Shown here one piece after another: positions 16,742-25,233 of a DNA stretch of 41,325 bases. Each line of letters starts with the position of its first letter. Within the stretch, counting starts at the first letter, position 1. The stretch lies in assembly GCA_018399635.1 (NCBI GenBank), contig JAGYOH010000019.1, forward strand, positions 1-41,325, written 5' to 3'. Position numbers and translations under genes: made by a program. The notes beneath the pieces were generated by a model. It saw only the letters and a program-made list of their open reading frames with translations, ran no database searches and was not told where the DNA came from. This DNA is from Clostridia bacterium. GTDB taxonomy: Bacteria; Bacillota; Clostridia; Peptostreptococcales; Acidaminobacteraceae.

Positions 16742-17136
16742 TTTTTCTCCTTGGCCTCGGTCTTCGCCATGAAAGGCACCCTCTCGACGATGAATCGCCG
16801 GTGGGTCCCCTCTCCTATTTTTTCTCTCTCATCAAAGGCCTCCACTTTGAATACCAGCTGCCTGCCCTTGATCTCCATCAATTCCGCCTCGGCCCGCACC
16901 TGCATTCCCATGGGGGTCGCCGCCAGATGCTTGACGTCGAGATGGATGCCGACGGTCTGCCATCCCTCCTCGAGATAATCAGCCACCGCCTTCATTGCGG
17001 CGTTTTCCATGAGTCCTACCATCATGGGCGTTGAAAAGACGTACATGTCACCCGATCCAAAAACCGCCGCCGTATCATTTTCAGTCACGATTTTCTCCGA
17101 GACGTGCTTCAATCCCACCTTCAATTCCTTTTCCAT
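16738..17136 (-). CDS. FlK-like hotdog thioesterase
   Basis: Predicted acyl-CoA thioesterase of about 132 residues. The pattern STPMMVGLMENAA ... HLDVKHLAATPMG resembles the fluoroacetyl-CoA thioesterase family, with Thr36, Glu44 and His70 as the likely catalytic triad. Start ATG at 17136 after GAGGAGGT. It is the first gene of the fumarase-malic enzyme operon and overlaps fumarase alpha by 4 nt. The true substrate is unknown; hydrolysis of a C3-C4 or damaged acyl-CoA would suit the surrounding pathway, but nothing in the sequence proves that. This gene type often precedes fumarase genes in Clostridia, as far as I recall. Confidence 0.8.
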   Translation of the reverse strand: MEKELKVGLKHVSEKIVTENDTAAVFGSGDMYVFSTPMMVGLMENAAMKAVADYLEEGWQTVGIHLDVKHLAATPMGMQVRAEAELMEIKGRQLVFKVEAFDEREKIGEGTHRRFIVERVPFMAKTEAKEKK

Positions 17137-17162
17137 CCTGATTACCTCCTCATCAATAGTGA

Positions 17163-17189
17163 AAAACCCATTCATCAAGAATGGGTTTT
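17163..17189 (-). terminator. Terminator overlapping the end of ftsH
   Basis: Minus-strand stem AAAACCCATTC/GAATGGGTTTT (179-189 and 163-173), 11 bp, 5-nt loop, and a T run. The stem includes the last codons and stop of ftsH, so it separates ftsH from the thioesterase-fumarase operon. No clear promoter for the latter was seen in the short remaining gap. Confidence 0.85.
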
Positions 17190-19202
17190 ATCGGATTCAT
17201 CGTCATTTGACCTCTCATCAGATGAGGCTTCAACTGCCTCGTCTTCAGTCTGAGATTCCTCAAAAGCAAAGGGCTCTTCCTCTTCTTCAGAGGGTGCTTC
17301 AAAGTCCTCCGCCTTCTTGATGGCTTCCTCCCGTTCCGCTGCCTTCACCGCCTCTAGGTCTTCTCTTTCCCGCCGTTCTTTGAGAGCTTCAAAGCCCTCT
17401 TCAAAGGCCGTATTGAAATCAATGTCTCCGAGGGTTTCAAATTCGAGAAGGGCCTGGGCCACCTCTTCGAGCTTGTCGATGTTCTCACTCAGCAGGCGAT
17501 AGGCTTCGTCGTAGGCGTTGTCGACGATCCGACGCACCTCGCGGTCGATTTCCGCCGCGACATGCTCGGAATAGTTCTTCCTGGTGGTCATATCCCGACC
17601 GAGGAAAACTTCCTCCTCTTCGGCGTAGGACATTTGTGACAGGTTGTCGCTCATGGCGTATTTCATGACCATGGCCTTGGCCACCTGGGTCACCCGGTGC
17701 AGGTCATTCTGGGCACCGGTGCTGATATCGTTGAGGATCAGTCTCTCGGCAGTCCTCCCTCCGAGCAGGACGATAATATCCTGTTCCATGTGTTTCTTGG
17801 TCATGTAGGAACGGTCCTCACTGGGCAGCTGCATGGTGAAGCCACCGGCCCGGCCCCTGGGAATGATGCTCACCTGGTGCACCGGGTCCATTTCAGGCAG
17901 GATCTGGGCCAGAACCGCATGACCCGCCTCATGATAGGCCGTGATTCTTTTTTCTTTTTCACTGATGATTCTGGATTTTTTCTCCACCCCCGCAATGACC
18001 TTGGTGGTGGCTTCCTCGATGGTTTTCATATGGACCTGCCGGTTCTTCTTGCGGGCGCTGAGGAGGGCCGCTTCGTTGAGGATGTTTTCCAGATCCGCCG
18101 GTGTGAAACCGGGAGTCCGTCGCGCCAGCACCTTGAAGTCCACGTCATCGGCCATGGGCTTGGTTCTCGAGTGGACCCTGAGAATCGCTTCTCTTTCAAG
18201 GACATCCGGAACGCCGACGGTGACTTCCCGGTCAAATCGACCTGGTCTGAGCAGGGCCGTATCCAGAATGTCCGGCCGGTTGGTGGCCGCTATGATGATG
18301 ATGCCTTCGTGATCCCCGAAACCATCCATTTCCACCAGCAGCTGGTTCAGGGTCTGCTCACGTTCATCGTGGCCTCCCCCGAGTCCCGCCCCCCTTTTTC
18401 GACCGACGGCGTCTATTTCATCGATGAAAATGATACAGGGGGAATTCTTCTTCGCCGTATCAAAAAGATCTCTCACCCGGGAGGCTCCGACACCGACAAA
18501 CATTTCAACGAAGTCCGAACCACTGATGCTGTAGAAGGGCACTCCGGCTTCGCCGGCCACCGCCCTCGACAGATAGGTTTTCCCCGTTCCCGGAGGACCG
18601 ACCATGAGAATCCCCTTGGGAATCCTCGCTCCCAGGTCGATGTATTTCTTGGGAAATTTGAGGAAATCGACGACTTCCATCATATCCTCTTTTTCTTCGG
18701 CCAGACCCGCCACATCGGCGAAGGTGATGATTTTTCCTTCATCGGGCTTGTGAAGCTTGGCCTTGCTCTTGCCAAAGGACATGACCTTGCCCCCGCCGCC
18801 CTGGGAATTCTGCATGAAGACGAACCAGAAAACCACAAAAATCAGAATCATGAACACAGAGGGAAGAATGTCCACAAACCAGGGGGTTTCGGCCGGAGCC
18901 ACGCCCTCCAGGCTCAAGTTGACCTGTTCATTCTGGGAGGCGTCGAAAACGTAATCGCCGAAGGAATCTCCCAGGATTTCCGGGATATAGGACTCGAAAA
19001 TGGTGCCGTCATTCAACATCCCTGCCACTTTATTTTCGGACATGTCGATTTCAGCCACATTGTCCTGTTCAATTTCTACCATCAATTCCGTGAAATCCAG
19101 CTGTATGATCTGCTGCGGCTGTTGCCAGAACATCCTCACAAAGTACAGGATCACGATAAAAATCAATAAATAGAAGGTTAATCCTCTAAAATACTTCTTC
19201 AC
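17175..19202 (-). CDS. ftsH: ATP-dependent zinc metalloprotease FtsH
   Basis: Membrane-anchored AAA+ protease that extracts and degrades membrane and regulatory proteins as a hexamer. Order in the 675 residues: TM1 (about 7-24), an extracytoplasmic domain to about 108, TM2 (about 110-130), AAA+ domain with Walker A GPPGTGKT (202-209), Walker B IIFIDEID (Asp261, Glu262) and second region of homology ATNRP...RPGRFDR, then the zinc protease domain with HEAGH (424-428). The C-terminal 60 residues or so are unusually acidic and low complexity (E/D/S rich). A promoter lies at the end of tilS; hprT, usually between tilS and ftsH in Firmicutes, is missing. Confidence 0.97.
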   Translation of the reverse strand: MKKYFRGLTFYLLIFIVILYFVRMFWQQPQQIIQLDFTELMVEIEQDNVAEIDMSENKVAGMLNDGTIFESYIPEILGDSFGDYVFDASQNEQVNLSLEGVAPAETPWFVDILPSVFMILIFVVFWFVFMQNSQGGGGKVMSFGKSKAKLHKPDEGKIITFADVAGLAEEKEDMMEVVDFLKFPKKYIDLGARIPKGILMVGPPGTGKTYLSRAVAGEAGVPFYSISGSDFVEMFVGVGASRVRDLFDTAKKNSPCIIFIDEIDAVGRKRGAGLGGGHDEREQTLNQLLVEMDGFGDHEGIIIIAATNRPDILDTALLRPGRFDREVTVGVPDVLEREAILRVHSRTKPMADDVDFKVLARRTPGFTPADLENILNEAALLSARKKNRQVHMKTIEEATTKVIAGVEKKSRIISEKEKRITAYHEAGHAVLAQILPEMDPVHQVSIIPRGRAGGFTMQLPSEDRSYMTKKHMEQDIIVLLGGRTAERLILNDISTGAQNDLHRVTQVAKAMVMKYAMSDNLSQMSYAEEEEVFLGRDMTTRKNYSEHVAAEIDREVRRIVDNAYDEAYRLLSENIDKLEEVAQALLEFETLGDIDFNTAFEEGFEALKERREREDLEAVKAAEREEAIKKAEDFEAPSEEEEEPFAFEESQTEDEAVEASSDERSNDDESDKTHS

Positions 19203-19329
19203 ATTGTTCCTCCTCGAATATAAAGTTTGAAGCCAAGAGTTGCTCTATGCCATTCCAATAGCCTCAATCCCTGCTGTTTCACGCCGCTTGCAAGAATCAA
19301 GGGGGTCTTGTCTTGATTAAAGTCCCTTA

Positions 19330-19358
19330 ATTCTAACACATTCTATTTTTAGTTACAA
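19330..19358 (-). promoter_or_regulatory. Promoter for ftsH
   Basis: TTGTAA (19353-19358), 17-nt spacer, TAGAAT (19330-19335). The -35 box overlaps the tilS stop codon. It gives a leader of about 120 nt containing an imperfect AATCAAG/CTTGATT stem of unknown role. Confidence 0.6.
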
Positions 19359-20726
19359 CTTACGGACCTCAATCTTCAATATTTCACGGCATTGATCATC
19401 CACTTTGAAGGTTTCGCTCATTCTGTAACCATATACCCAAATAATCTCCCCCGAATTCTCAAAAATCAAGATTTTATCTCTGATTTCCCTGGGAACCTTC
19501 TCATCGATGAAAAAATCCTTGAGTTTCTTGCCTTTGCCCCCCATGCCAAGGGGCCTCAGAATGTCTCCGGGCTCTCGATTCCTCAGAATGACCGGCCCCT
19601 TGATCTTGTCGGCATCCAGGTGGACCGTCCCGGCCTCTCCCCGGGTCATGGCCCCGGGCGGCAGGGGGGTCACCCTGATCTCATAGGCTTCTCCCGCGGG
19701 CGTCCTGATCAGCTGGACTCCCTCAAGGAGTTCATGACGGATCTTTTCAAGGGGCTTTGCAGGCCCCCTCTCCCGGACCCGGAGTCCGCCCCGGCTGATT
19801 TCAAAAATGAAACCGTGGACCTCGCGACGTTTGCCCTCAGAACCCTTCTCGACCAGGTCTCTGAGGGCACCGATTTCTCCGCCGGACAAGTCCTTGGTGT
19901 CCCCCTTCATCTCTTCAATCAGCAGTCTCAGAACCCTGCCCTTCAATCCGGGATGGATCCTCTTGAAAAACATCACCTTAAAACCGCCGGCCTTGAAGGC
20001 CTCATAGGTGGTTTTGCCCTCGGCCTGGATGTAACTGATTTCTTCCTGCAAGATGCCCACATTTCTGGCGATGGTTTCGCTGATATTGGGATTGTACCGC
20101 TCTTTGAGCAGGGGAATCAACTCTAAACGGATTTTATTCCTGAGATAATCCGTTTCGAAATTCGTGTGGTCGATTCTGGGCTTGAGCCCGTGGCCTTCAA
20201 GGTAGTCTTCAATCTCCTCCTTGGTGATATCGAGCAAGGGGCGGATGACCTTCCCCTCCCGGATATAGGCGATGGCCCCCAGGCCGTCAAGACCGCTTCC
20301 CCGGATGATCCTCATCAAAAATGTCTCCACCTGGTCGTCGCGGTGCTGGGCGACAGCCACCTTCTGACAGCCGATTTCATCACAGACCCTGTGAAAGATT
20401 TCATAGCGGACCTGCCGGCCGGCCTCCTCCTCTGTAATCTTGAGGCGTTTCGAAAGGGCCGGAACATCCTCTTCATAGGCATACAAAGGGATTCCCATCC
20501 CCCGACAGAGGTCCTCGACATAGGCCTGGTCGCCGTCCGCCTTTTCTCCCCTGATTTTATGATTCAGATGAACCGCAAAAATCTCAAGGTCAAAAGCCTC
20601 TTTGAGCTGATTCATCCCATGGAGCAGGGCCACGGAATCAGGCCCGCCGGAAAGTGCCACCAGCAGGCGGTCATGGCCTTCAATCAACCGATGCTTCTCG
20701 ATGGTTTCCAACATTTTCTTCAACAT
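19353..20726 (-). CDS. tilS: tRNA(Ile)-lysidine synthase
   Basis: ATP-dependent attachment of lysine to C34 of the CAU-anticodon tRNA-Ile, so that it reads AUA. The 457-residue protein has the N-type ATP pyrophosphatase loop SGGPDS (26-31), the conserved HLNHKIRG and AVAQHRDDQVET segments of the catalytic domain, a helical middle and the C-terminal TilS_C domain with the typical GGKGKKLKDFFIDEKVPR stretch near residue 395. Start ATG at 20726 after AGGTGATC. It follows tldE by 8 nt. The tilS-ftsH adjacency is a conserved Firmicutes arrangement. Confidence 0.96.
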   Translation of the reverse strand: MLKKMLETIEKHRLIEGHDRLLVALSGGPDSVALLHGMNQLKEAFDLEIFAVHLNHKIRGEKADGDQAYVEDLCRGMGIPLYAYEEDVPALSKRLKITEEEAGRQVRYEIFHRVCDEIGCQKVAVAQHRDDQVETFLMRIIRGSGLDGLGAIAYIREGKVIRPLLDITKEEIEDYLEGHGLKPRIDHTNFETDYLRNKIRLELIPLLKERYNPNISETIARNVGILQEEISYIQAEGKTTYEAFKAGGFKVMFFKRIHPGLKGRVLRLLIEEMKGDTKDLSGGEIGALRDLVEKGSEGKRREVHGFIFEISRGGLRVRERGPAKPLEKIRHELLEGVQLIRTPAGEAYEIRVTPLPPGAMTRGEAGTVHLDADKIKGPVILRNREPGDILRPLGMGGKGKKLKDFFIDEKVPREIRDKILIFENSGEIIWVYGYRMSETFKVDDQCREILKIEVRKL

Positions 20727-20734
20727 GTGATCAC

Positions 20735-22087
20735 CTATTCGCCAGCGACGCTGATCCCTTCAATCAAGAGACTCGGACTGCCGACACTGCCCATCCCGTT
20801 GGGAATGTGAAAGTAAAGATCCTCACCGATGTCTGAAATCTGATTGAACACGGCCATGATATTGGAGGAAATCGTGATTTGATCCACGCTCCCCTGAATC
20901 TTCCCCTCCCGGATCAGGTATCCCTGGGCCGGGAGGGAAAAATCACCGGAGACGGCGTTGAGCCCCGAGTGGAGGGCTTGAATCTGGGTGATCAAAAGGC
21001 CGTATTCGACGTCTGCAATCATGGCTTCAAGGGACCGGTTCCCCGGTTCGATGAAGAAATTCGTGGGGGAGATTCCGAGTTGGGATTTGATGCCCTCTCT
21101 GAGACCGTTGCCCCCCGGGGACATCCCCATTTTCCGGCCGGTCTTGGAATTGTGGAGATATGCCTTGAGAACGCCCGCTTCCACCAGTTTCTGCCTTCTG
21201 GTCAGAGTTCCCTCATCGTCAAACTGCCGATGGATCAAGGCCTTTTCCTCAGTGGGATCATCCAGGAGGTTCAGAATGCCAGCCCCGATCTTTTCGCCCA
21301 GGCGTCCCTTCAGCAGACTCAGATCCTTGTCCACCATCTCGGCACTGAAGAGACCTGCAAAGCCCCCGAGGAACTGGGCGGCCACCTTGTTGTTCAGCAG
21401 CACGGGAATCTTCCCCGAGGGAACGGGTCGGGCCGCCAGCAGATCCCGGGCCTCCCTGGCGATGCCCAGGGTGAAACTTTGGTCTTCAAACAAGTCAGGT
21501 TGGTTGGAGACCTTGAAATCCATGGCCGTCTTTCCCCGATTCCCCTCCCGGGCCAGGGCTGAGAGTACATAATAGTTCAGATTGAACCTTTGAGAAAGAT
21601 CCATGCCCCTGGAATTCATGATTCTCATTTCCCGCTCCACCAGGGCATATAGATTGTAGGGAACCTCCCCGATGGCCGCATCCCTCTCCTTGAGGGCTTC
21701 CTCCATGGCCACCATCTTCGGCATCACCGAGGGATAATGGATTTCACCCAGGGCGGGATGGTAATCCGCCTCGTCAGACAGAACCGTATCGGATTCGGGG
21801 ATGAACTCCTCCTTGACCTCCATCAACTCCGCACTTTTCATCATGGCCTCGAGGGCTTCTTCAATAATGCCGGCATCGATCAGCTCTGAGTAGTAATAGC
21901 CGATTCCCCCCCGGTATTCACCCCGAAGGGACAAGCCGGCCTCCTCGGAAAGCTGATAGGCGTCCACTTCGCCCCTGAAGACCTTGGTGCTGAAATCCAC
22001 AACCCTCTGATAGGTCATTTCCACGGCGTCGAACCCCCTGGACCTGGCCTTTGTTTCAAACATCTCATAAAAATCTTTGATATTCAT
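20735..22087 (-). CDS. tldE: TldE/PmbA-type metalloprotease subunit
   Basis: Non-catalytic partner of TldD; the heterodimer trims unfolded peptides and matures certain modified peptides in other bacteria. The 450-residue product has the Peptidase_U62 layout and, as expected for TldE, lacks the HExxxH zinc motif. The region GMSPGGNGLREGIKSQLGISPTNFFIEPG is a strong family marker. Start is the ATG at 22087, with TAGGAGG 5 nt upstream, located within the gap after tldD; an earlier in-frame start would overlap tldD. It appears intact although its partner gene upstream is damaged. Confidence 0.92.
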   Translation of the reverse strand: MNIKDFYEMFETKARSRGFDAVEMTYQRVVDFSTKVFRGEVDAYQLSEEAGLSLRGEYRGGIGYYYSELIDAGIIEEALEAMMKSAELMEVKEEFIPESDTVLSDEADYHPALGEIHYPSVMPKMVAMEEALKERDAAIGEVPYNLYALVEREMRIMNSRGMDLSQRFNLNYYVLSALAREGNRGKTAMDFKVSNQPDLFEDQSFTLGIAREARDLLAARPVPSGKIPVLLNNKVAAQFLGGFAGLFSAEMVDKDLSLLKGRLGEKIGAGILNLLDDPTEEKALIHRQFDDEGTLTRRQKLVEAGVLKAYLHNSKTGRKMGMSPGGNGLREGIKSQLGISPTNFFIEPGNRSLEAMIADVEYGLLITQIQALHSGLNAVSGDFSLPAQGYLIREGKIQGSVDQITISSNIMAVFNQISDIGEDLYFHIPNGMGSVGSPSLLIEGISVAGE

Positions 22088-22097
22088 AAGCGACCTC

Positions 22098-23555
22098 CTA
22101 CCTTCCGCCAACCGTGATGGCCTTGACCCTGAGAGTGGGCTGGCCCACGTTCACCGGTACACTGCCGCTGACAGAACCGCACATTCCCTGACCGTAGGCA
22201 AGATTGTCCCCCACCCTGTCAATGTTTTTCAAAACTTCGACCCCCGTGCCGATGAGGGTGGCCCCCCGGACCGGTTCGGCAATCCGGCCCCCTCTGACCA
22301 TATAGCCCTCCATGACGGCAAAATTGAATTCTCCAGTGGCAGGATTCACCGAACCGCCCCCCATATACCTGGCATAGAGGCCGTAATCCGTGTCCCTGAT
22401 GATTTCGTCGAAGGTGGATTCTCCCTTGTCGATATAAGTGTTGGTCATCCTGGAGGTCGGTTCGTACTTGTAGGATTCCCTTCTCCCGGATCCCGTGGAG
22501 GCCTCTCCCATTTTGAGACCATTGAAGCGGTCGATCATATAACCCTTCAGAATCCCCTTGTCGATCAGGACATTCTTCCGGGTGGGTGTTCCCTCGTCAT
22601 CCACCACTGAGGAACCCCAGGCCCCCTGGATGGTCCCGTCGTCTATGGCGCTCACCAGGGGAGAGGCCACCTGGGTGTCCTTCATTCCGGCGTAAACCGA
22701 AATCCCCTTGGCCACACTGGTGGCCTCCAGACCATGACCACTGGCCTCGTGGAAGAGAACCCCTCCAAAGCCCTTGTCGATGATCACCGGCATGGTGCCG
22801 CTGGGGGCATGCCCGGCCTTGACGGCGGTTTTGGCGATCCGGGCGCTTTCCCTCCCCAGGTCCTCCACAGCGATTCCCTGGTAGAATTCAAAACCTGCAA
22901 AGGCCCCCTGGCTCATGTGGCCGGTCTGCACCTCCCCTTCATGAAGGGCGCTGACCCCCACGGAGAGTCTTGTTCTGACCCGCTCGTCCTCTACAAAGAG
23001 TCCCTGGCTGTTGGCAATGACCACCCTTTGATCATAATCGACATAGTTGACCCTCACCTGCTGGATCAGCCTCGGGATCCTTTTGATGCCGCTGAGGGAC
23101 TGGCGCATCAGGATCGATTTTCCCTTGTCCGGGAATCCTTCGACTTTTGATCTGGTGGTAGTCCCTCGTGATCACATGTCCGAAGGGCATCACCCGGGCC
23201 GATGGATTCACCCTTTTCATATAGACTGCCTGTTTGATCATTTTGATCAGATGGTCCTGCTCCAACTGACTCGTGTAGGTGTAAATGTTCTTGCCGCCGA
23301 AGTAGATCCTGATCCCCAGGCCGAAATCCCTTCCCTGAAGGGCGGTCTCAAGTTTTCCGTGGCCGAACATGGGCAGACCCGGCATGGTCACCAGCATGGC
23401 GCCGCCGCGGCGAGGGCATCCCCCTCGGCCGCACCTGCGCGAACTGCGCCCGCTGGTCCGGCAACGTGATCGACACCCGCGCGTTGTGCCGACACATGGG
23501 CTGTTCCACCCAGCACGCCGCGCTGTGTTCCCAGGTTTTCTCCCGAATCCCTCAT
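22098..23555 (-). pseudogene. tldD: tldD metalloprotease gene, frameshifted and with a disrupted 5' end
   Basis: The catalytic zinc-protease subunit of TldD/TldE. From 22098 to about 23145 the frame is clean and includes the active-site motif FHEASGHGLE (HExxxH). At about 23145-23155 the frame shifts by one base: upstream the protein reads GRDFGLGIRIYFGG ... VITRDYHQ, downstream SKVEGFPDKGKSILMRQSL; one surplus A in a run of four would explain it. Further upstream, the expected N-terminal 50 residues or so are not recognisable; the segment 23376-23535 is GC-rich and foreign-looking. A possible original ATG at 23555 (MRDSGENLG) is about the right distance away but out of frame. Either a real pseudogene or an assembly/sequencing fault. 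Confidence 0.8.
23376..23535. other. GC-rich patch of foreign-looking sequence in the tldD 5' region
   Basis: A block of about 160 bp much richer in G and C than its surroundings. On the plus strand it reads in one open frame with GC-ending codons and a Cys-rich peptide (LGRTCANCARW, then VIDTRALCRHMGC, then HAALCSQVF), giving six cysteines in about 35 residues. That peptide looks like a fragment of a real protein from a high-GC organism, but I do not recognise the family. It has no start, no ribosome site and no terminal repeats, and it replaces rather than adds to the tldD N-terminal coding region by length. Confidence 0.6.
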
Positions 23556-23581
23556 GATTGGGCCCTTGAAATATTCTTCTC

Positions 23582-23617
23582 AAAAGCAAAAGAGAGAATC
23601 GACTCGATTCTCTCTTT
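23582..23617 (-). terminator. Terminator of the tRNA-Val/tRNA-Asp transcript
   Basis: Minus-strand hairpin with arms AGAGAGAATCGA/TCGATTCTCTCT (591-602 and 604-615), followed by TTTTGCTTTTG. It begins about 11 nt after the CCA end of tRNA-Asp. It also insulates the damaged tldD from tRNA transcription. Confidence 0.85.
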
Positions 23618-23627
23618 CTCAAAGTTG

Positions 23628-23704
23628 TGGCGATCTGGAAGGGACTCGAACCCTCGACCTCTAGCGTGACAGGCTAGCGTTCTAACCAACTGAACTACCA
23701 GACC
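23628..23704 (-). tRNA. tRNA-Asp (anticodon GTC)
   Basis: Complete cloverleaf: acceptor GGTCTGG/CCAGATC with one G-T pair, D stem GTTC/GAAC, anticodon stem CTAGC/GCTAG around CTGTCAC (anticodon GTC), T arm GAGGG-TTCGAGT-CCCTT, discriminator G, and an encoded CCA (23628-23630). It is the second tRNA in a two-gene transcript, 5 nt after tRNA-Val. Confidence 0.96.
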
Positions 23705-23709
23705 AGGTA

Positions 23710-23785
23710 TGGTGGGAGTAACAGGACTCGAACCTGTGACCTTCTGCACGTCAAGCAGGCGCTCTCCCACCTGAGCTATACTCCC
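23710..23785 (-). tRNA. tRNA-Val (anticodon GAC)
   Basis: Acceptor GGGAGTA/TACTCCC, D stem GCTC/GAGC, anticodon loop TTGACGT (anticodon GAC), T arm ACAGG-TTCGAGT-CCTGT, discriminator A and encoded CCA. The first anticodon-stem pair is a C-A mismatch (27-43); the other four pair normally. First gene of the tRNA pair, with a promoter about 20 nt upstream. Confidence 0.95.
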
Positions 23786-23803
23786 ATACCCTTTGTCCAT
23801 GAT

Positions 23804-23832
23804 CTTATAGACAAATAAAATAGTACAGTAAA
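23804..23832 (-). promoter_or_regulatory. Promoter of the tRNA pair
   Basis: TTTACT (23827-23832), 17-nt spacer, TATAAG (23804-23809). It sits in the gap after the ppx stop and predicts transcription starting about 12 nt before tRNA-Val. Confidence 0.65.
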
Positions 23833-23834
23833 AA

Positions 23835-24743
23835 CTAGACCTTGTCAATCATTAATCTTCTTGAAAAATATCCCTCCAGGTTGTCAAAGTCACTGACCAG
23901 GACGCTTGAAACCCCGGCCTTCTCCATCAGGACCTTGAGAATCACCATCCCCGACAGGATGATGTCCGCCCTCAGAGGGTCGAGACCGACGACTTCCTTC
24001 CTCCGCCTCTTGTCCAGGACCATGAGGTCCCGGTAAATTTTGCTGATTTTTTCAGCGGTGATTCTGCTTGCGTGAATCCTTTTGCGGTCATAGACGGCAA
24101 GCGCCATGTCCACGGCGGCCAGGGTGGTGATGGTGCCGCCGATACCCAGCACTTCACCCCGGAAACCCTCGACGAAGTCACCTAGAATCCCTTCGGCATA
24201 GGCAGCCATCCGGTCCATCTCATCCTGCCGGGGAGGATCCGCCGGATCGAATATTTCAGTCAGTCTCACGGCCCCGATGTCAAAGCTTTTCATTTTTTCA
24301 AGAGTGCCCCCCTTGAGGTGGATCAGCTCCGTACTCCCGCCCCCGATATCGACGACGAGCACCTCTTCCAGGTCAAATCCAAAACCCTGGATCGCCCCCA
24401 GATAACCCAGACGAGCCTCCTCCTCACCGGAGATGATCTCTAGAGAAATGTCGAACTCATCCTGCAGTCTTTTCACAAAAACGTCGCGATTGTCGGCATC
24501 TCTCACCGCACTGGTGGCCATGGCATGGATTTCATGGATTCCCCTGGCTCCGGCGATCTCGAGGAGTTCCCCGATTCCGGCAAGGGTCCGGTCCATGGCG
24601 GCATCACTGAGCCGCCTGTTCTGATTCACGCCCTCACCGATTCGGGTGACGCGCAAGTATTTGCTGGAATTCAACAGATCATCAGGATCCGGAATCAATA
24701 ATCGTACCGAATTGGTTCCAATATCCATGAGTCCTACGGTCAT
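23835..24743 (-). CDS. Ppx/GppA-family exopolyphosphatase
   Basis: Hydrolyses terminal phosphate from polyphosphate and/or converts pppGpp to ppGpp. The roughly 302-residue, single-core form has the ASKHA fold: phosphate-1 loop GLMDIGTNSVRLL (about 4-16), the Glu-containing ISGEEEARLGY, and phosphate-2 loop VVDIGGGSTELI, then GIGGTITTLAA. It lacks the C-terminal HD-like domain of long Ppx enzymes. Start ATG at 24743 after GGGTGA; an in-frame GTG 12 nt earlier is possible. It lies between the S1-domain gene and the tRNAs. Ppx and GppA cannot be separated from sequence alone. Confidence 0.9.
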   Translation of the reverse strand: MTVGLMDIGTNSVRLLIPDPDDLLNSSKYLRVTRIGEGVNQNRRLSDAAMDRTLAGIGELLEIAGARGIHEIHAMATSAVRDADNRDVFVKRLQDEFDISLEIISGEEEARLGYLGAIQGFGFDLEEVLVVDIGGGSTELIHLKGGTLEKMKSFDIGAVRLTEIFDPADPPRQDEMDRMAAYAEGILGDFVEGFRGEVLGIGGTITTLAAVDMALAVYDRKRIHASRITAEKISKIYRDLMVLDKRRRKEVVGLDPLRADIILSGMVILKVLMEKAGVSSVLVSDFDNLEGYFSRRLMIDKV

Positions 24744-24757
24744 TTTTTCACCCACTT

Positions 24758-24780
24758 AAAAAACCGGTTTACCCGGTTTA
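24758..24780 (-). terminator. Terminator after the S1-domain gene
   Basis: Minus-strand stem AAACCGG/CCGGTTT (773-779 and 761-767) with a 5-nt loop, followed by T residues. It starts at the stop codon of the S1 gene and ends before ppx; no obvious promoter for ppx lies in the remaining gap. Confidence 0.75.
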
Positions 24781-25176
24781 TTTTCTCGAATTATAGCCAT
24801 TGCCTCTTCGAGACTTGTTGCTTTTTATCGTTTTTAATTTTTCATCGCTGGTCTTTAAAAAATCCGAAACCAGACTGTCGAAATCTTTCACCATCTCTTT
24901 TCTCGGTGCTCTCGATTGCGGAGGTGCCACTCTTTCTTCTGTTTGTTTGATGGATAGGTTGACCTTGCCGTCTTTCCCGATGCCGATGACCTTGACATTG
25001 ACCTCCTGGTTAACCTCAATATGAGTGTCAATATCCTTGATGAAACTCTGAGAAATCTCAGAAATATGACACAAACCGGTACTGCCATCGGGCAATTTGA
25101 TAAACGCCCCGAACTTCTTGACTCCAGTAACCTTTCCCTTCAACACTTGTCCAACTTCAACGGGCATAAATGACAT
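24778..25176 (-). CDS. S1-domain RNA-binding protein, YabR-like
   Basis: About 132 residues with a single S1 OB-fold at the N terminus (GQVLKGKVTGVKKFGAFIKLPDGSTGLCHISEIS, about 8-42; IDTHIEVNQEVNVKVIGIGKDGKVNLSIKQT, about 47-77). The C-terminal 50 residues are charged and probably disordered. This is the single-S1 general stress/ribosome-associated type found next to divIC in Bacillus (YabR). The start MSFMPVEVG at 25176 is supported by AAGGAGG a few bases upstream; the second Met is 3 codons in. It has a perfect consensus promoter of its own. The exact RNA target is unknown. Confidence 0.9.
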   Translation of the reverse strand: MSFMPVEVGQVLKGKVTGVKKFGAFIKLPDGSTGLCHISEISQSFIKDIDTHIEVNQEVNVKVIGIGKDGKVNLSIKQTEERVAPPQSRAPRKEMVKDFDSLVSDFLKTSDEKLKTIKSNKSRRGNGYNSRK

Positions 25177-25201
25177 TTTCCTCCTTCTTGGATTTATAGG
25201 T

Positions 25202-25230
25202 ATTATAGGGTATAAGTGGCATAATGTCAA
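25202..25230 (-). promoter_or_regulatory. Perfect consensus SigA promoter for the S1-domain gene
   Basis: TTGACA (25225-25230), 17-nt spacer, TATAAT (25202-25207), all consensus. It begins 4 nt after the divIC stop. The predicted leader is about 20 nt, just enough for the ribosome site, so expression should be high. Confidence 0.9.
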
Positions 25231-25233
25231 TTT

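Noticed and set aside
23376-23420. Minus-strand peptide AMLVTMPGLPMFGHG just before the clean TldD sequence, resembling a glycosidase-like motif
   Set aside because: Too short to assign; the plus-strand frame of the same DNA has more convincing codon use, and the resemblance is from memory only.
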